From positions 128,985 to 192,984 of the forward strand of contig JAHTBO010000003.1 of the NCBI GenBank assembly GCA_019166125.1: a DNA stretch of 64,000 nucleotides, in the 5' to 3' direction. The notes beneath the pieces were generated by a model that saw only the letters and a program-made list of their open reading frames with translations, did no database searches and was not told where the DNA came from. Every line of letters begins with the position of its first letter. Position 1 is the first letter of the stretch. Below, piece after piece: positions 35,853-45,243 of the stretch. The position numbers were made by a program, and so were the translations under genes. This DNA is from Alcaligenaceae bacterium CGII-47. GTDB taxonomy: Bacteria > Pseudomonadota > Gammaproteobacteria > Burkholderiales > Burkholderiaceae_B.

Positions 35853-36950
35853 TTAGCGATGTTGCCCTTGATCCAGTTGCCGCTCCAGCGATAAGCTATA
35901 GCGCGAGATCGAAAAGCAAAAAATAAAGTAGATCACAGCAATAAACAGGTATGACTCCGTGCTAAAGCCCCGCCATGCCGCATCCGATACAGCAACCTTG
36001 GCCGCCTGCGTCAGGTCAAATATCCCGATGATCACCACCAGCGAGGTGTCCTTGAACAGCGAGATAAAAATACCGACCAGTGGTGGAATAACGATTTTGA
36101 GAGCTTGAGGCAGGATGATTTTGCGCATCTGCTGCCAATAACTCAGTCCCAGTGATTCAGCCCCTTCGAATTGCCCCTTGGGCATGGCCTGCAGGCCGCC
36201 GCGCACTGTCTCGGCGACGTACGCCGCCGCGAACAAGATAATCGCAATCTGAGCACGCAAGAGCTTATCGATCGAGAACCCTTCGGGCAGAAACAAAGGC
36301 AGCATCACCGAGGACATGAATAGCAGGCTGACCAGCGGTACGCCGCGGATCAGTTCAATGTAGACCACGCATACGGCCTTGACCGCTGGCATGTGCGAGC
36401 GTCGGCCAAGCGCCAGTAGCAGCCCAAAGGGAAAAGCAAAAGCAATACCGAATGTCGAGAGAATCAGCGTCAAGGGTAATCCACCCCAGCGACTGTTTTC
36501 TACAAAACTCAGACCAAATACCCCCCCCCACATCAGGATACCCACGAGCACCAGCGCCGCGATCCACATATAGCCGAGAAAAGGTCGCCAGAACCAGCGG
36601 ATACAGCTACACACAATGATACCGATCAGAATCACCGACGCCAGTAACGGGCGCCACTGCTCATCGTAGGGGTAGATACCAAACAGGATCAGGCGATGCT
36701 TTTCAGCGATGAATGCCCAGCAATATCCGCCCGTCGCCTGACATTCCTGAGCGGTCGTTGCTGCGAAATCTGGCTTGATGAATAACCACTCGATTAGGGC
36801 TGGCACGGCCATCAGCAACAGCCACAGCATCAAGACCGTCAGTATGGTGTTTAAGGGCGTAGAGAACAGCCGGGTACGCAGCCAGCCCCACGCACCCTCA
36901 GCCGTACTGGGGGCCGGGCGCTCGGGTGTTAGTTGGGTTGCGGCGTTCAT
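35853..36950 (-). CDS. aapM: General L-amino-acid ABC transporter, permease AapM
   Basis: The 365-residue inner-membrane permease has about eight helices. The binding-protein-dependent transport signature is in the C-terminal half (AETVRGGLQAMPKGQFEGAES region, with the EAA loop), and an AapM-type N-terminal extension has a periplasmic loop containing CQATGGYCWAFI. The paired Cys in this loop are typical of AapM/BztC and may form a disulfide. It starts on the last base of aapQ (TAATG), so the two permeases are translationally coupled. Confidence 0.93.
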   Translation of the reverse strand: MNAATQLTPERPAPSTAEGAWGWLRTRLFSTPLNTILTVLMLWLLLMAVPALIEWLFIKPDFAATTAQECQATGGYCWAFIAEKHRLILFGIYPYDEQWRPLLASVILIGIIVCSCIRWFWRPFLGYMWIAALVLVGILMWGGVFGLSFVENSRWGGLPLTLILSTFGIAFAFPFGLLLALGRRSHMPAVKAVCVVYIELIRGVPLVSLLFMSSVMLPLFLPEGFSIDKLLRAQIAIILFAAAYVAETVRGGLQAMPKGQFEGAESLGLSYWQQMRKIILPQALKIVIPPLVGIFISLFKDTSLVVIIGIFDLTQAAKVAVSDAAWRGFSTESYLFIAVIYFIFCFSISRYSLSLERQLDQGQHR

Positions 36951-38134
36951 TATCGCTCCACCAGCGCGATGCGCTTGTTGTACCAGTTCATGAACACTGA
37001 GATCGATAAGCTGACCACCAGATAGGCGCCCATGATGATCAGAATGCCTTCGATGGCTTGCCCGGTCTGGTTCAATGTGGTGTTGGCAACAGCGACGATA
37101 TCAGGGTAGCCGATTGCCACGGCAAGTGAGCTGTTTTTGGTCAAATTAAGGTACTGGCTGGTCATAGGCGGAATGATGACACGCAAGGCCTGAGGCAGAA
37201 TAATCAGACGCAGCAGGCGACTGCGCGGCAGGCCAATCGCCGAGGCGGCCTCCCATTGGCCCATATCGACCGACTGAATGCCCGAGCGCACCACCTCAGC
37301 CACAAACGCAGAGGTATAGATGACCAGGCCCGCCAGCAGCGCGGCAAATTCGGGAGACAGACTCAGGCCGCCGACAAAGTTAAAACCCTTGAGCTCCGGC
37401 ACATTTAGTTGCAAAGAACCACCACTTAGTAGCCATGCAATGATCGGCATCACAATGAAAAGGCCGAGGGCAGCGCGCCCCAGTGGGAAAATCTGGCCGG
37501 TAGACGCCTGGCGTCGCTTGGCCCAATGACCCAGCAATACAGACGAAATAATGGCCACGGCGAGCCCACCCATCACCCAATCCATGGCATCACCCTGAAG
37601 CCAGGGAATCATGAGTCCACGATTAGAGACAAAAACATGGGGCAGCGGCGTGAGCGCCTGGCGCGGGCCAGGCATCACTTCGGTGATGATTGCATACCAA
37701 AAAAACAACTGTAGCAATAGCGGGATATTGCGCATGACTTCGATATACAGACCCGCAAGGCGGGCGATCAACCAGTTTTTAGATAGGCGAGCAATCCCCA
37801 AGATCGTACCCAGGAGCGTGGCAGCAATCACCCCGATTACTGAAACGCGCAGCGTATTGAGTAGCCCGACCATGATCGCGCGGCCGTAGGTGTCTGCGGG
37901 CGAATACGCAATTGGGTGCTCACCGATAGCAAAGCCGGCTTCCTCGTTGAGGAAGCCAAAACCCGTAGAGATATTGCGCGCAGCAAGATTATGTAGGGTA
38001 TTGGAAACCAAATACCAGACGCCCAGCCCCACCACGCTGAGAATCAAGACTTGGTAGATAAGCGCCCTTGTGCCGGGGTCGCTCCAGGACCATCGGCGGC
38101 GACGGCTGAGTTGAGATGATCTGCTTTTTGTCAT
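36950..38134 (-). CDS. aapQ: General L-amino-acid ABC transporter, permease AapQ
   Basis: The 394-residue permease has a basic N-terminus (SRRRRWSW), a first helix around 30-50, an AapQ/BztB-type periplasmic insertion (STGFGFLNEEAGFAIGE is conserved in the family), and the C-terminal transport domain with AEVVRSGIQSVDMGQWEAA (EAA loop). The ATG at 38134 gives the standard N-terminus; the frame is open 12 codons upstream. Its gene is separated from aapJ by a hairpin-containing 92-bp gap and overlaps aapM by one base. Confidence 0.93.
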   Translation of the reverse strand: MTKSRSSQLSRRRRWSWSDPGTRALIYQVLILSVVGLGVWYLVSNTLHNLAARNISTGFGFLNEEAGFAIGEHPIAYSPADTYGRAIMVGLLNTLRVSVIGVIAATLLGTILGIARLSKNWLIARLAGLYIEVMRNIPLLLQLFFWYAIITEVMPGPRQALTPLPHVFVSNRGLMIPWLQGDAMDWVMGGLAVAIISSVLLGHWAKRRQASTGQIFPLGRAALGLFIVMPIIAWLLSGGSLQLNVPELKGFNFVGGLSLSPEFAALLAGLVIYTSAFVAEVVRSGIQSVDMGQWEAASAIGLPRSRLLRLIILPQALRVIIPPMTSQYLNLTKNSSLAVAIGYPDIVAVANTTLNQTGQAIEGILIIMGAYLVVSLSISVFMNWYNKRIALVER

Positions 38135-38182
38135 AAACCTGGGGGCTGGGTAACGCACCAATCGACACACAGCGTGTCGAAT

Positions 38183-38210
38183 CGCCCGGGTGGAGCAATC
38201 CCCCCGGGCG
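38183..38210 (-). terminator. Intercistronic GC-rich hairpin between aapJ and aapQ
   Basis: CGCCCGGG (38183-38190) and CCCGGGCG (38203-38210) form a perfect 8-bp GC stem with a 12-nt loop, just after the aapJ stop codon. Such hairpins after binding-protein genes commonly attenuate read-through or stabilise the upstream mRNA, giving more AapJ than membrane components. No T-run follows. Confidence 0.6.
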
Positions 38211-38226
38211 CACTGCCGCTATAAAT

Positions 38227-39243
38227 TTAGCGGATCGGGTAAGCGTACATCACGCCACCGTCTTTCCATTGGCCATTCAAGCCGCGCTCGAGCTTAAGGG
38301 CAGACCCCATGCCGATATTGCGCTCGAAGGACTCGCCGTAATTGCCGACCTGCTTGACGATGTTATAGGCCCATTGCTTATCCAGCCCCAATCCCTTGCC
38401 CATATCGCCTGTAACACCTAGGATACGTTGGATATTGGGGTTGGAGCTCTTGGTCATTTCATCAACGTTTTTAGTCGTGATGCCGTACTCCTCTGATTCG
38501 ATCATGGCATTCAGCGCCCAGCGCACGACCATATACCACTCATCGTCGCCCTGGCGCACCATGGGCCCCAGCGGCTCTTTGGAGAAGTTTTCAGGCAGAA
38601 TGATGTAGTCTGTTGGTGTCGCCGAAGACGCCCGCAGGCTGGCGAGTTGAGACTTGTCGCTGGTCACAACGTCACAACGGCCGGCCTCAAAGGTACGGAA
38701 GCCTTCCTCGGATGTATTGATCACGACAGGCTTGAAGTCGAGCTTGTTCGCGCGGAACCAGTCAGCCAGGTTCAACTCGGTTGTGGTGCCCTGCAGCACG
38801 CACACCGATGCCCCACCCAGCTCGGTAGCACTCTTGACACCCAGGCTCTTTTTGACCAACACACCTTGACTATCGTAGTAGTTCACCCCGGCGCCCATCA
38901 GGCCCAAGGTCGTGTCCCGCGACATTGTCACCGTCGTATTGCGCGTCAGCACATCAACCTCACCAGACTGCAATGCAGTAAAGCGTTGCTGGGTGGTCAG
39001 TGGCGTAACCTTGAACTTAGTAGCGTCGCCAAACACCATGGCGGCGATCGAACGGCACATATCAATGTCCAGGCCAGACCACTGGCCCTTGCTATCGGCC
39101 AATGAGAACCCAGGTAGGCCTGTATTCACGCCACATTGCACAAAGCCATTTTTCTTGACTGCGTCATAAGTGTCGCCAGCCTGAGCATTTACCGACAAAA
39201 ATGCGAGCGCCGCACCCAAAACTGCTAGTTTTATTACTTTCAT
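38227..39243 (-). CDS. aapJ: General L-amino-acid ABC transporter, periplasmic binding protein
   Basis: The 338-residue protein has a Sec signal peptide (KVIKLAVLGAALAFLSVNAQA) cut before GDTYD. A type-2 periplasmic binding fold follows with GVNTGLPGFSLADSKGQWSG, DIDMCRSIAAMVFGD, and the AapJ blocks TRNTTVTMSRDTTLG and VTSDKSQLASLRA. It captures a broad set of L-amino acids. The ATG at 39243 has GAAGGA upstream. It is first in the aapJQMP cluster and divergent from ftsE across 168 bp, a gap in which I could not find a convincing promoter on either strand. Confidence 0.95.
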   Translation of the reverse strand: MKVIKLAVLGAALAFLSVNAQAGDTYDAVKKNGFVQCGVNTGLPGFSLADSKGQWSGLDIDMCRSIAAMVFGDATKFKVTPLTTQQRFTALQSGEVDVLTRNTTVTMSRDTTLGLMGAGVNYYDSQGVLVKKSLGVKSATELGGASVCVLQGTTTELNLADWFRANKLDFKPVVINTSEEGFRTFEAGRCDVVTSDKSQLASLRASSATPTDYIILPENFSKEPLGPMVRQGDDEWYMVVRWALNAMIESEEYGITTKNVDEMTKSSNPNIQRILGVTGDMGKGLGLDKQWAYNIVKQVGNYGESFERNIGMGSALKLERGLNGQWKDGGVMYAYPIR

Positions 39244-39411
39244 TTTTATCCTTCCCGTATAGCGAGTGGTATTGTTCGACACGGAATACAATCTTCTGAA
39301 TTGCACCGTCAGGGTTGAAATCGTAGCGTTTACAGCCATTCTAAGACATGCGGGAAATCCCTTGCAGCGTATGGCTTTACCCCCACTTTATTTATAGTTG
39401 AACGATTACGC

Positions 39412-40083
39412 ATGATTGAATTTCAGCACGTATTCAAATCCTTCGGCCGAGGCCGCAACATCCTCGCTGATCTGAACTTTCGCATTGACCAAGGCGAATT
39501 TGTCTTTGTCAGCGGTCCATCAGGTGCCGGAAAGTCCACGCTGCTTAAGCTGATCGGCGGGCTAGAGCCTCCCAGCCGGGGTGCTGTTACGGTCAATGGT
39601 CACCGCATCGACAAGCTCGCTCGCCGCGCGCAGCCTTACCTACGCCGCACCGTAGGCGTCATTTTGCAGGATGCACACCTGCTGTTTGACCGCAACGCGA
39701 TGGACAATGTGTTGCTGCCTCTGGCCGTAACGGGTCTAGAGCGCAGCCACGCAGCAACGCGCGCACGCGCCGCCATGGAAAAAGTGGGACTGCGGGGCAA
39801 AGAAGACCTGAACCCGATCGAGATGTCCGGTGGCGAGCAGCAGCGCCTGGCGATTGCACGTGCCATTGTCGGGCGCCCTGCCATCCTCATCGCAGACGAA
39901 CCCACGGCGAATCTGGATCACGCAAGCGCTCAGCGCATCATGGATGTATTCCGTGACTTCAACCAAGTTGGTGTCACCACGCTGATCGCCTCACACGATA
40001 CGCGGCTGATGGGCGTCTATGCGCGCCGCACCTTGCATATCGAGGATGGGCGCTTCACCGACACGCTGGGGGTACCCGTATGA
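39412..40083 (+). CDS. ftsE: Cell division ATP-binding protein FtsE
   Basis: FtsE is the ATPase of the FtsEX complex, which activates cell-wall hydrolases through periplasmic partners during division. The 223-residue ABC protein has Walker A GPSGAGKST (35-43), the LSGGEQ-like signature MSGGEQQRLAIARAI, Walker B ILIADEPTANLD and the SHD H-loop. It overlaps ftsX by four bases. No EnvC-like gene is in the window. Confidence 0.95.
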   Translation: MIEFQHVFKSFGRGRNILADLNFRIDQGEFVFVSGPSGAGKSTLLKLIGGLEPPSRGAVTVNGHRIDKLARRAQPYLRRTVGVILQDAHLLFDRNAMDNVLLPLAVTGLERSHAATRARAAMEKVGLRGKEDLNPIEMSGGEQQRLAIARAIVGRPAILIADEPTANLDHASAQRIMDVFRDFNQVGVTTLIASHDTRLMGVYARRTLHIEDGRFTDTLGVPV

Positions 40084-40988
40084 TCCGCTGGCTCCGATAC
40101 CATCAGTACGCCTTGCGCATCGCCTTGCGTCGCCTACATAGCCATCCGTTCTCGTCTTTGGCCAACATCGTTGTGATTGCCCTGACACTGGCGGCACCAA
40201 TTATCGGCGCTGCGATCCTGGCCTCCAGCGAGCCTCTGGCGCGACAGATGTCAGTGGCACCCGAGCTGACCTTATTCATCAAGGCCGATACGCCCAGGGC
40301 CGAGCAGCGGTCTGTACTCGAGCGCATCAAGGCTGAGTCCGGCCCAGTGATTGCGGCAGCCCGCCTGTTGCCTCGCGAACAAGCCTTAAAATCCTTGCAG
40401 ACTGACCCTACCTGGGCCCAGGCTCTGGCCGCTCTACCGGACAACCCCCTCCCGGACGCCATTGTGGTTACCTTGGCGGACAACTCGGCACCGGCCAAGA
40501 TCTCTAACGAACTCGCACAGCAATGGCGCACTTGGCCGCAGATCGATCATGTGCAGCTCGATAGCGAATGGGTACGCAGACTCGAGTCGCTGCTAAGCTT
40601 TATACGCTGGGGCCTAGGAATGCTTAGTCTTGGCGTCGCCCTCGTGGTGCTCGCAACTGTATTCAACACGGTCAGGTTACAGGCTCTGACCCAGCGCGAA
40701 GAGATCGCCGTAGCACGCCTTGTCGGCGCGACTGAACCCTTTGTGCGCAGGCCCTTCCTTTATCTGGGTGCCCTCACCGGTCTGGCCGCCAGTTTATGTG
40801 CCATTCTCCTTGCCCGCCTCGCCTTGATCCCACTGAACACAACGTTGGGCAGGCTGGCACGCAGCTATGGAATGGAGTGGTCATTACATCTGCCCGATGC
40901 CGCCAGCCTAAGCCTTGCCACCCTCGTGGTGGCGATACTCGGCGCGGTCGCCGCCCGGCTCTCTGTCACGCGGACAACTCGATTCTAG
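40080..40988 (+). CDS. ftsX: Cell division membrane protein FtsX
   Basis: The 302-residue inner-membrane protein has four helices: about residues 22-46, then three near 170-200, 220-245 and 270-295. A periplasmic loop (50-165) binds amidase activators or other partners, and a conserved RLVGATEPFVRRPFLYLG segment follows helix 2. It is coupled to ftsE by ATGA, and its last base is also the first base of the GTG start of mutY, so the three genes are probably one transcript. Confidence 0.94.
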   Translation: MIRWLRYHQYALRIALRRLHSHPFSSLANIVVIALTLAAPIIGAAILASSEPLARQMSVAPELTLFIKADTPRAEQRSVLERIKAESGPVIAAARLLPREQALKSLQTDPTWAQALAALPDNPLPDAIVVTLADNSAPAKISNELAQQWRTWPQIDHVQLDSEWVRRLESLLSFIRWGLGMLSLGVALVVLATVFNTVRLQALTQREEIAVARLVGATEPFVRRPFLYLGALTGLAASLCAILLARLALIPLNTTLGRLARSYGMEWSLHLPDAASLSLATLVVAILGAVAARLSVTRTTRF

Positions 40989-42103
40989 TGTCCGCACTCA
41001 CCCCACAATCCGGATTTGCGCAACGGATCGTTGAATGGCAACAACGGTCCGGACGCCACGACCTGCCCTGGCAATCGACCCGAGACCCCTACCACATCTG
41101 GCTCTCGGAGATCATGCTGCAACAGACACAGGCCAGCACCGTGATTCCATACTATTTAAGTTTTCTGCAGACCTTTCCGAACTTAAACGTACTGGCTGAC
41201 GCTAAACAGGATGACGTCATGCACGCCTGGGCGGGCTTGGGTTATTATGCTCGCGCCCGTAATCTGCAACGCTGCGCACAAATAATTATGCGTGACCATG
41301 CCGGGCATTTCCCCCAGACTGCAGCGGCGCTAAGCCAGTTGCCGGGCATTGGTCCGTCCACGGCAGCGGCCATTGCCGCCTTTGCATTTGATGAACGCCA
41401 GCCCATTCTGGATGGCAATGTCAAGCGTGTCCTGGCGCGCTATTTCGGGGTTCAGGGTGATCCCTCAAAGCGAGGCATCGAACAAGCGCTCTGGCGCCAT
41501 GCGCACACGGTATTGGACGCAGCCCCCGCTGAGCTGAACATGAGCGCGTACACGCAGGGGCAAATGGATCTCGGCGCACAGGTCTGCACCCGCCACAAAC
41601 CAAACTGCACGCAATGCCCCCTCAACACGGATTGTTACGCCCGCCAGCATGCCTGCCAGCACACGTTGCCCACCCCGCCGGTACGCCGTCCTGTCCCCGA
41701 GCGCCATTGCCTGATGTTGATCCTGGAATGCCAGGCTCATCTACTGCTGTACAGACAGCCCTCACCGGGAATCTGGGGCGGTTTATGGGGCCTGCCGCAA
41801 TTTGACACCCTGGACACCCTTATCGCCGCCTGCGTGCAGATGGGCGTAGCCGACAGGGCGACAGCCATCAGCACGCCGCCCTTATTGCCGCTCGCAGGCG
41901 TAACGCATGGTTTCACGCATTTTCGCCTGCATATTGAACCCTGGTGGCTACGCAGCCAGGCGCGTAAATTGCCACCCCCGCCAGCGGATGGAACCTGGAT
42001 CCCAATCCATGAGCTCACCAACACCGGTATGCCCGCACCACTGAAAAAGCTACTCAATACGCTGTACGCAGCGCCTACCGAGACGGCGCATGATGACTGC
42101 TGA
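40988..42103 (+). CDS. mutY: A/G-specific adenine glycosylase
   Basis: MutY removes adenine mispaired with 8-oxoguanine. The 371-residue protein has E41 in WLSEIMLQQTQ and the helix-hairpin-helix LPGIGPSTAAAIAAFAF. The catalytic Asp142 lies in ILDGNVKRVLARYF. The 4Fe-4S ligands C200, C207, C210 and C216 are in CTRHKPNCTQCPLNTDC, and a C-terminal NUDIX-like 8-oxoG recognition domain covers about 240-360. The start is GTG at 40988, sharing a base with the ftsX stop; no ATG lies before the conserved domain in this frame except far upstream inside ftsX. Its 3' end overlaps rodA by 29 bp on the other strand. Confidence 0.95.
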   Translation: MSALTPQSGFAQRIVEWQQRSGRHDLPWQSTRDPYHIWLSEIMLQQTQASTVIPYYLSFLQTFPNLNVLADAKQDDVMHAWAGLGYYARARNLQRCAQIIMRDHAGHFPQTAAALSQLPGIGPSTAAAIAAFAFDERQPILDGNVKRVLARYFGVQGDPSKRGIEQALWRHAHTVLDAAPAELNMSAYTQGQMDLGAQVCTRHKPNCTQCPLNTDCYARQHACQHTLPTPPVRRPVPERHCLMLILECQAHLLLYRQPSPGIWGGLWGLPQFDTLDTLIAACVQMGVADRATAISTPPLLPLAGVTHGFTHFRLHIEPWWLRSQARKLPPPPADGTWIPIHELTNTGMPAPLKKLLNTLYAAPTETAHDDC

Positions 42104-43214
42104 TATTCATCAACAAGCCGCTGGCAACACCCAAGGTTAGCAATGCCGTCCCACCGTAACTCATGAATGGCAAGGGGACACCCACCACGGGCAGCACCCC
42201 TGTCACCATACCAATATTTACAAACACATAGACAAACATCATCATGGACATGGCGCCGCCCAATAATCGCCCAAACTGAGTCGGTGCACGGATCGTAATC
42301 GCGAGTCCACGCAAAACCAGCATGGCATACAAAATCAACAGCATAATCCCGCCATACAGGCCGAACTCCTCTGCGTACACCGCAAAAATAAAGTCTGTTG
42401 TACGCTCGGGCACAAAATCCAGATGCGACTGTGTGCCCTGCATATAACCCTTACCGTAGACGCCTCCCGAACCCACAGCGATCATGGACTGAATCGTATG
42501 GAAACCCTTGCCTAGAGGATCAGTACCCGGATTGAGTAGTACACATACCCGGTATTTCTGATAGTCATGCAACACCACCCAATCCACCTCGGGCTGACAA
42601 ATCTGATCCTCATAGGCCACCAGCGTACCAATCGACAGCACCAGTGCGATCACGACAGGAACCAATAACTTAAAAGACAAACCACCAAAATAGATCACAC
42701 AGAACCCGGAAGCCAGCACCAGCAGCGCGGTCCCCAAGTCAGGCTGATCAATGATCAGACCGGCCGGCACCAGCAGCAATACCGCCGCGACGAGAAAATC
42801 CCGCAGGCGCATGGCGTTCGCTGCATGCCGATGAAAATACCAGGCCAGCATCAGCGGCACGGCGATTTTCATCATCTCGGAGGGCTGGATACGAACAACC
42901 CCCAGGTCCAACCAACGTGTCGCGCCCTTGCTGGTCTCACCAAAAAACGTCACGGCTAGCAGCAAGAGAATCCCCACTAGATAGGCTGCGGGCGCCGCAC
43001 GTATGATGAATGAGGGGCGCACCAGCGCAACCCCCCACATTACAAAAAAGGCGATCATGAAATTGCGCAACTGATCGGCAAAACGCCAGTCCGTGCTACC
43101 CACGGCAGAATGCATGGTAAGCATGCCCAGCGCCGCCATGATGACGAGCAGTGCCAGCAGCGGCCAATCAAGTGCCGCCAGTGCACGTTGTGCCCAGAGC
43201 AGGATCATCCTCAT
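42075..43214 (-). CDS. rodA: Peptidoglycan glycosyltransferase / rod-shape protein RodA
   Basis: The 379-residue SEDS-family polymerase has about ten membrane helices. The landmarks of RodA are present: the LGVVRIQPSEMMKIAVPLMLA block, the GKGYMQGTQSHLDFVPERTTDFIFAVYAEEFG block (given here as the name of a conserved segment, core QGTQSHLDFVPE), and the C-terminal GVPLPFMSYGGTALLTLG. It polymerises lipid II with PBP2 during elongation. It is last in the mreB-mreC-mreD-mrdA-rodA cluster and overlaps mrdA by four bases. Confidence 0.96.
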   Translation of the reverse strand: MRMILLWAQRALAALDWPLLALLVIMAALGMLTMHSAVGSTDWRFADQLRNFMIAFFVMWGVALVRPSFIIRAAPAAYLVGILLLLAVTFFGETSKGATRWLDLGVVRIQPSEMMKIAVPLMLAWYFHRHAANAMRLRDFLVAAVLLLVPAGLIIDQPDLGTALLVLASGFCVIYFGGLSFKLLVPVVIALVLSIGTLVAYEDQICQPEVDWVVLHDYQKYRVCVLLNPGTDPLGKGFHTIQSMIAVGSGGVYGKGYMQGTQSHLDFVPERTTDFIFAVYAEEFGLYGGIMLLILYAMLVLRGLAITIRAPTQFGRLLGGAMSMMMFVYVFVNIGMVTGVLPVVGVPLPFMSYGGTALLTLGVASGLLMNISSHHAPSR

Positions 43215-45220
43215 TGCGCCGCCTCGTGCGTAGCAGTCACCGGCGTCGGGCTCAGATCAGCCACCTCGCCCAGGAGGGGCTGGCCAATCTGTGGCACGAC
43301 TGCCTGCTGTGCGAGCGCCTGTTGTGCGAGCGTCCGTTGCTCTAGGGCCTCACGCTCACGGCGTTGGGCGATACGCTCGGGACTGAGCCAATAGTCAAAT
43401 ACCTTGCGCGCCACAGGCGCTGCAACCGAGGCGCCCCACCCCCCATTCTCGACGATCAGTGCGACAGCAATTTGCGGATCATCCGCCGGCGCGTAGGCCA
43501 TGAACAAGGCATGGTCACGTAATCGCTCGTCGACGGCGCTCGCCCGGTACTTTGCACCACGCAAACTATAGACCTGGGCCGTGCCGGTCTTACCTGCCGC
43601 CTGATAGGTAGCCCCCTCGAACGCACGCCTGGCTGTGCCCTTACGAATGACATCCACCATCGCGTCCTTTATCACCTGGAGATTCTCGGCTTTGAGTGGG
43701 ATTTTGTATTGTTCAACTGTCACAGGGTAGGTGAAATTTCCGGTAAGGGGATCCGTAATTCGACGCACCAGGTGGGGCTTCATATACACCCCATTGTTAG
43801 CCAGCACAGAGGTTGCCTGCGCCAACTGCAATAAGGTGAACGCGTTATAACCCTGACCGACTGTCACGGACACCGTCTCACCTCGATACCAGTGCTGCTG
43901 ATCGGCTTTTTTATAGGCTTGCTTTTTCCAGGCGCGCGAAGGCAGGACGCCCTGGCGCTCACCATCAAGGTCGATCCCGGTAATTTGCCCGAACCCAAAC
44001 TGCTTACTGAAATTATGGAGGGCGTCAATGTCGATCATCGCGCCCAGAGAAAAAAAGTAGGTATCCGAGGACACGACAATGGCTCGATGCATATCCGTTG
44101 CGCCATAGGCCGCCCCCCCAGCATTGCGAAAACGCTGCCCAGCCAACTCGAAATACCCCGGATCAGATACGTACTCGGAGGCCGAGCGTATGCCCAACTC
44201 TAAAGCGGCCAGACCAACAAATGGCTTGTACGTCGAACCGATCGGATACGTGCCATAAAGCGGGCGGTTGATCAGTGGATGATCAGGCGACTCGTTCAAG
44301 GCGCGCCAGCTCTCTGTGTCAATTCCATCGACAAATAAATTCGGATCAAAGGACGGTGCCGAGACAAATGCCAGAATTTCACCCGTTTTAGGGGCAATGG
44401 CCACGAGCGCGCCGCGCCTGCCTTCAAATTGCGCCTCTGCAAGCTCTTGTAGTCCAACATCCAGCGAAAGCTGCAGGCTGGCGCCTGGCCGCGGATCAGT
44501 GCGACTAAGCACTCGCACCGGACGCCCCGATGCCGTCACCTCTACCTCCTCAACGCCGGTGCGTCCGTGCAACATCTGCTCCCAGGTCTTTTCTATTCCC
44601 TTTTTGCCCATAACGGAGGTACCACGATAGTTGCCTAAGCGTCCTTCACTATCCAGGTGTTCCTCGTCCGCTTCAGAGATACGACCCACGAAGCCCATGA
44701 CATGCGCTGCGGTCTGTTGTTGTGGATACGAGCGCACCCAGCGGGCTTCCAGCGCAACACCTGGAAATTGATAAGCATGCACGGCGAACCATGATGCCTC
44801 GACATCATTCAAATTATTGCGCAAGAGGACTGGCGCATAACGTCCACTCTGGGCGTATAGACGCAAGAAACGTCGCCTGTCACCGCCACTCAGATAAACC
44901 AGCTCGCCCAGACGATCGAGAACCGTATCGATATCACCCTCGACCTGTGCACGCGTCACCGATAAGGTGTAGTCGCGGTGGTTACGTGCGAGCACCAGCC
45001 CGGCACGATCCACGACCTGACCCCGACGCGGTGGGATAGGCACAATTGTGATGCGGTTCTGATCTGCTCGTGCAGACAGATTTTCGTAGCGCACCACCTG
45101 TAAATACCACATACGGCCCACGAGCAGGAGCAAACAGATCAAGGCGAACAACCCGGCGACACAGGCCCGTACCAGCACCGTTTGCTTTTGCTTGGCGTTG
45201 ACGTTCCTAAACTCAAACAT
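43211..45220 (-). CDS. mrdA: Peptidoglycan DD-transpeptidase PBP2
   Basis: The 669-residue class B penicillin-binding protein has a membrane anchor (about 17-38), a pedestal domain, and a transpeptidase domain with the SxxK nucleophile S329 in PIGSTYKPF, the SxD motif in VVSSDTYFFSLG, and KTG with K544 (AAGKTGTAQ). It crosslinks side-wall peptidoglycan with RodA and MreBCD. The C-terminal 60 residues are a Gln/Ala/Glu-rich tail with repeats such as RTLAQQALAQQAVV, an extension beyond the usual end. It starts 23 bp after mreD. Confidence 0.96.
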   Translation of the reverse strand: MFEFRNVNAKQKQTVLVRACVAGLFALICLLLLVGRMWYLQVVRYENLSARADQNRITIVPIPPRRGQVVDRAGLVLARNHRDYTLSVTRAQVEGDIDTVLDRLGELVYLSGGDRRRFLRLYAQSGRYAPVLLRNNLNDVEASWFAVHAYQFPGVALEARWVRSYPQQQTAAHVMGFVGRISEADEEHLDSEGRLGNYRGTSVMGKKGIEKTWEQMLHGRTGVEEVEVTASGRPVRVLSRTDPRPGASLQLSLDVGLQELAEAQFEGRRGALVAIAPKTGEILAFVSAPSFDPNLFVDGIDTESWRALNESPDHPLINRPLYGTYPIGSTYKPFVGLAALELGIRSASEYVSDPGYFELAGQRFRNAGGAAYGATDMHRAIVVSSDTYFFSLGAMIDIDALHNFSKQFGFGQITGIDLDGERQGVLPSRAWKKQAYKKADQQHWYRGETVSVTVGQGYNAFTLLQLAQATSVLANNGVYMKPHLVRRITDPLTGNFTYPVTVEQYKIPLKAENLQVIKDAMVDVIRKGTARRAFEGATYQAAGKTGTAQVYSLRGAKYRASAVDERLRDHALFMAYAPADDPQIAVALIVENGGWGASVAAPVARKVFDYWLSPERIAQRREREALEQRTLAQQALAQQAVVPQIGQPLLGEVADLSPTPVTATHEAAQ

Positions 45221-45243
45221 TTGATCGATCCATGCGCCGTGCC

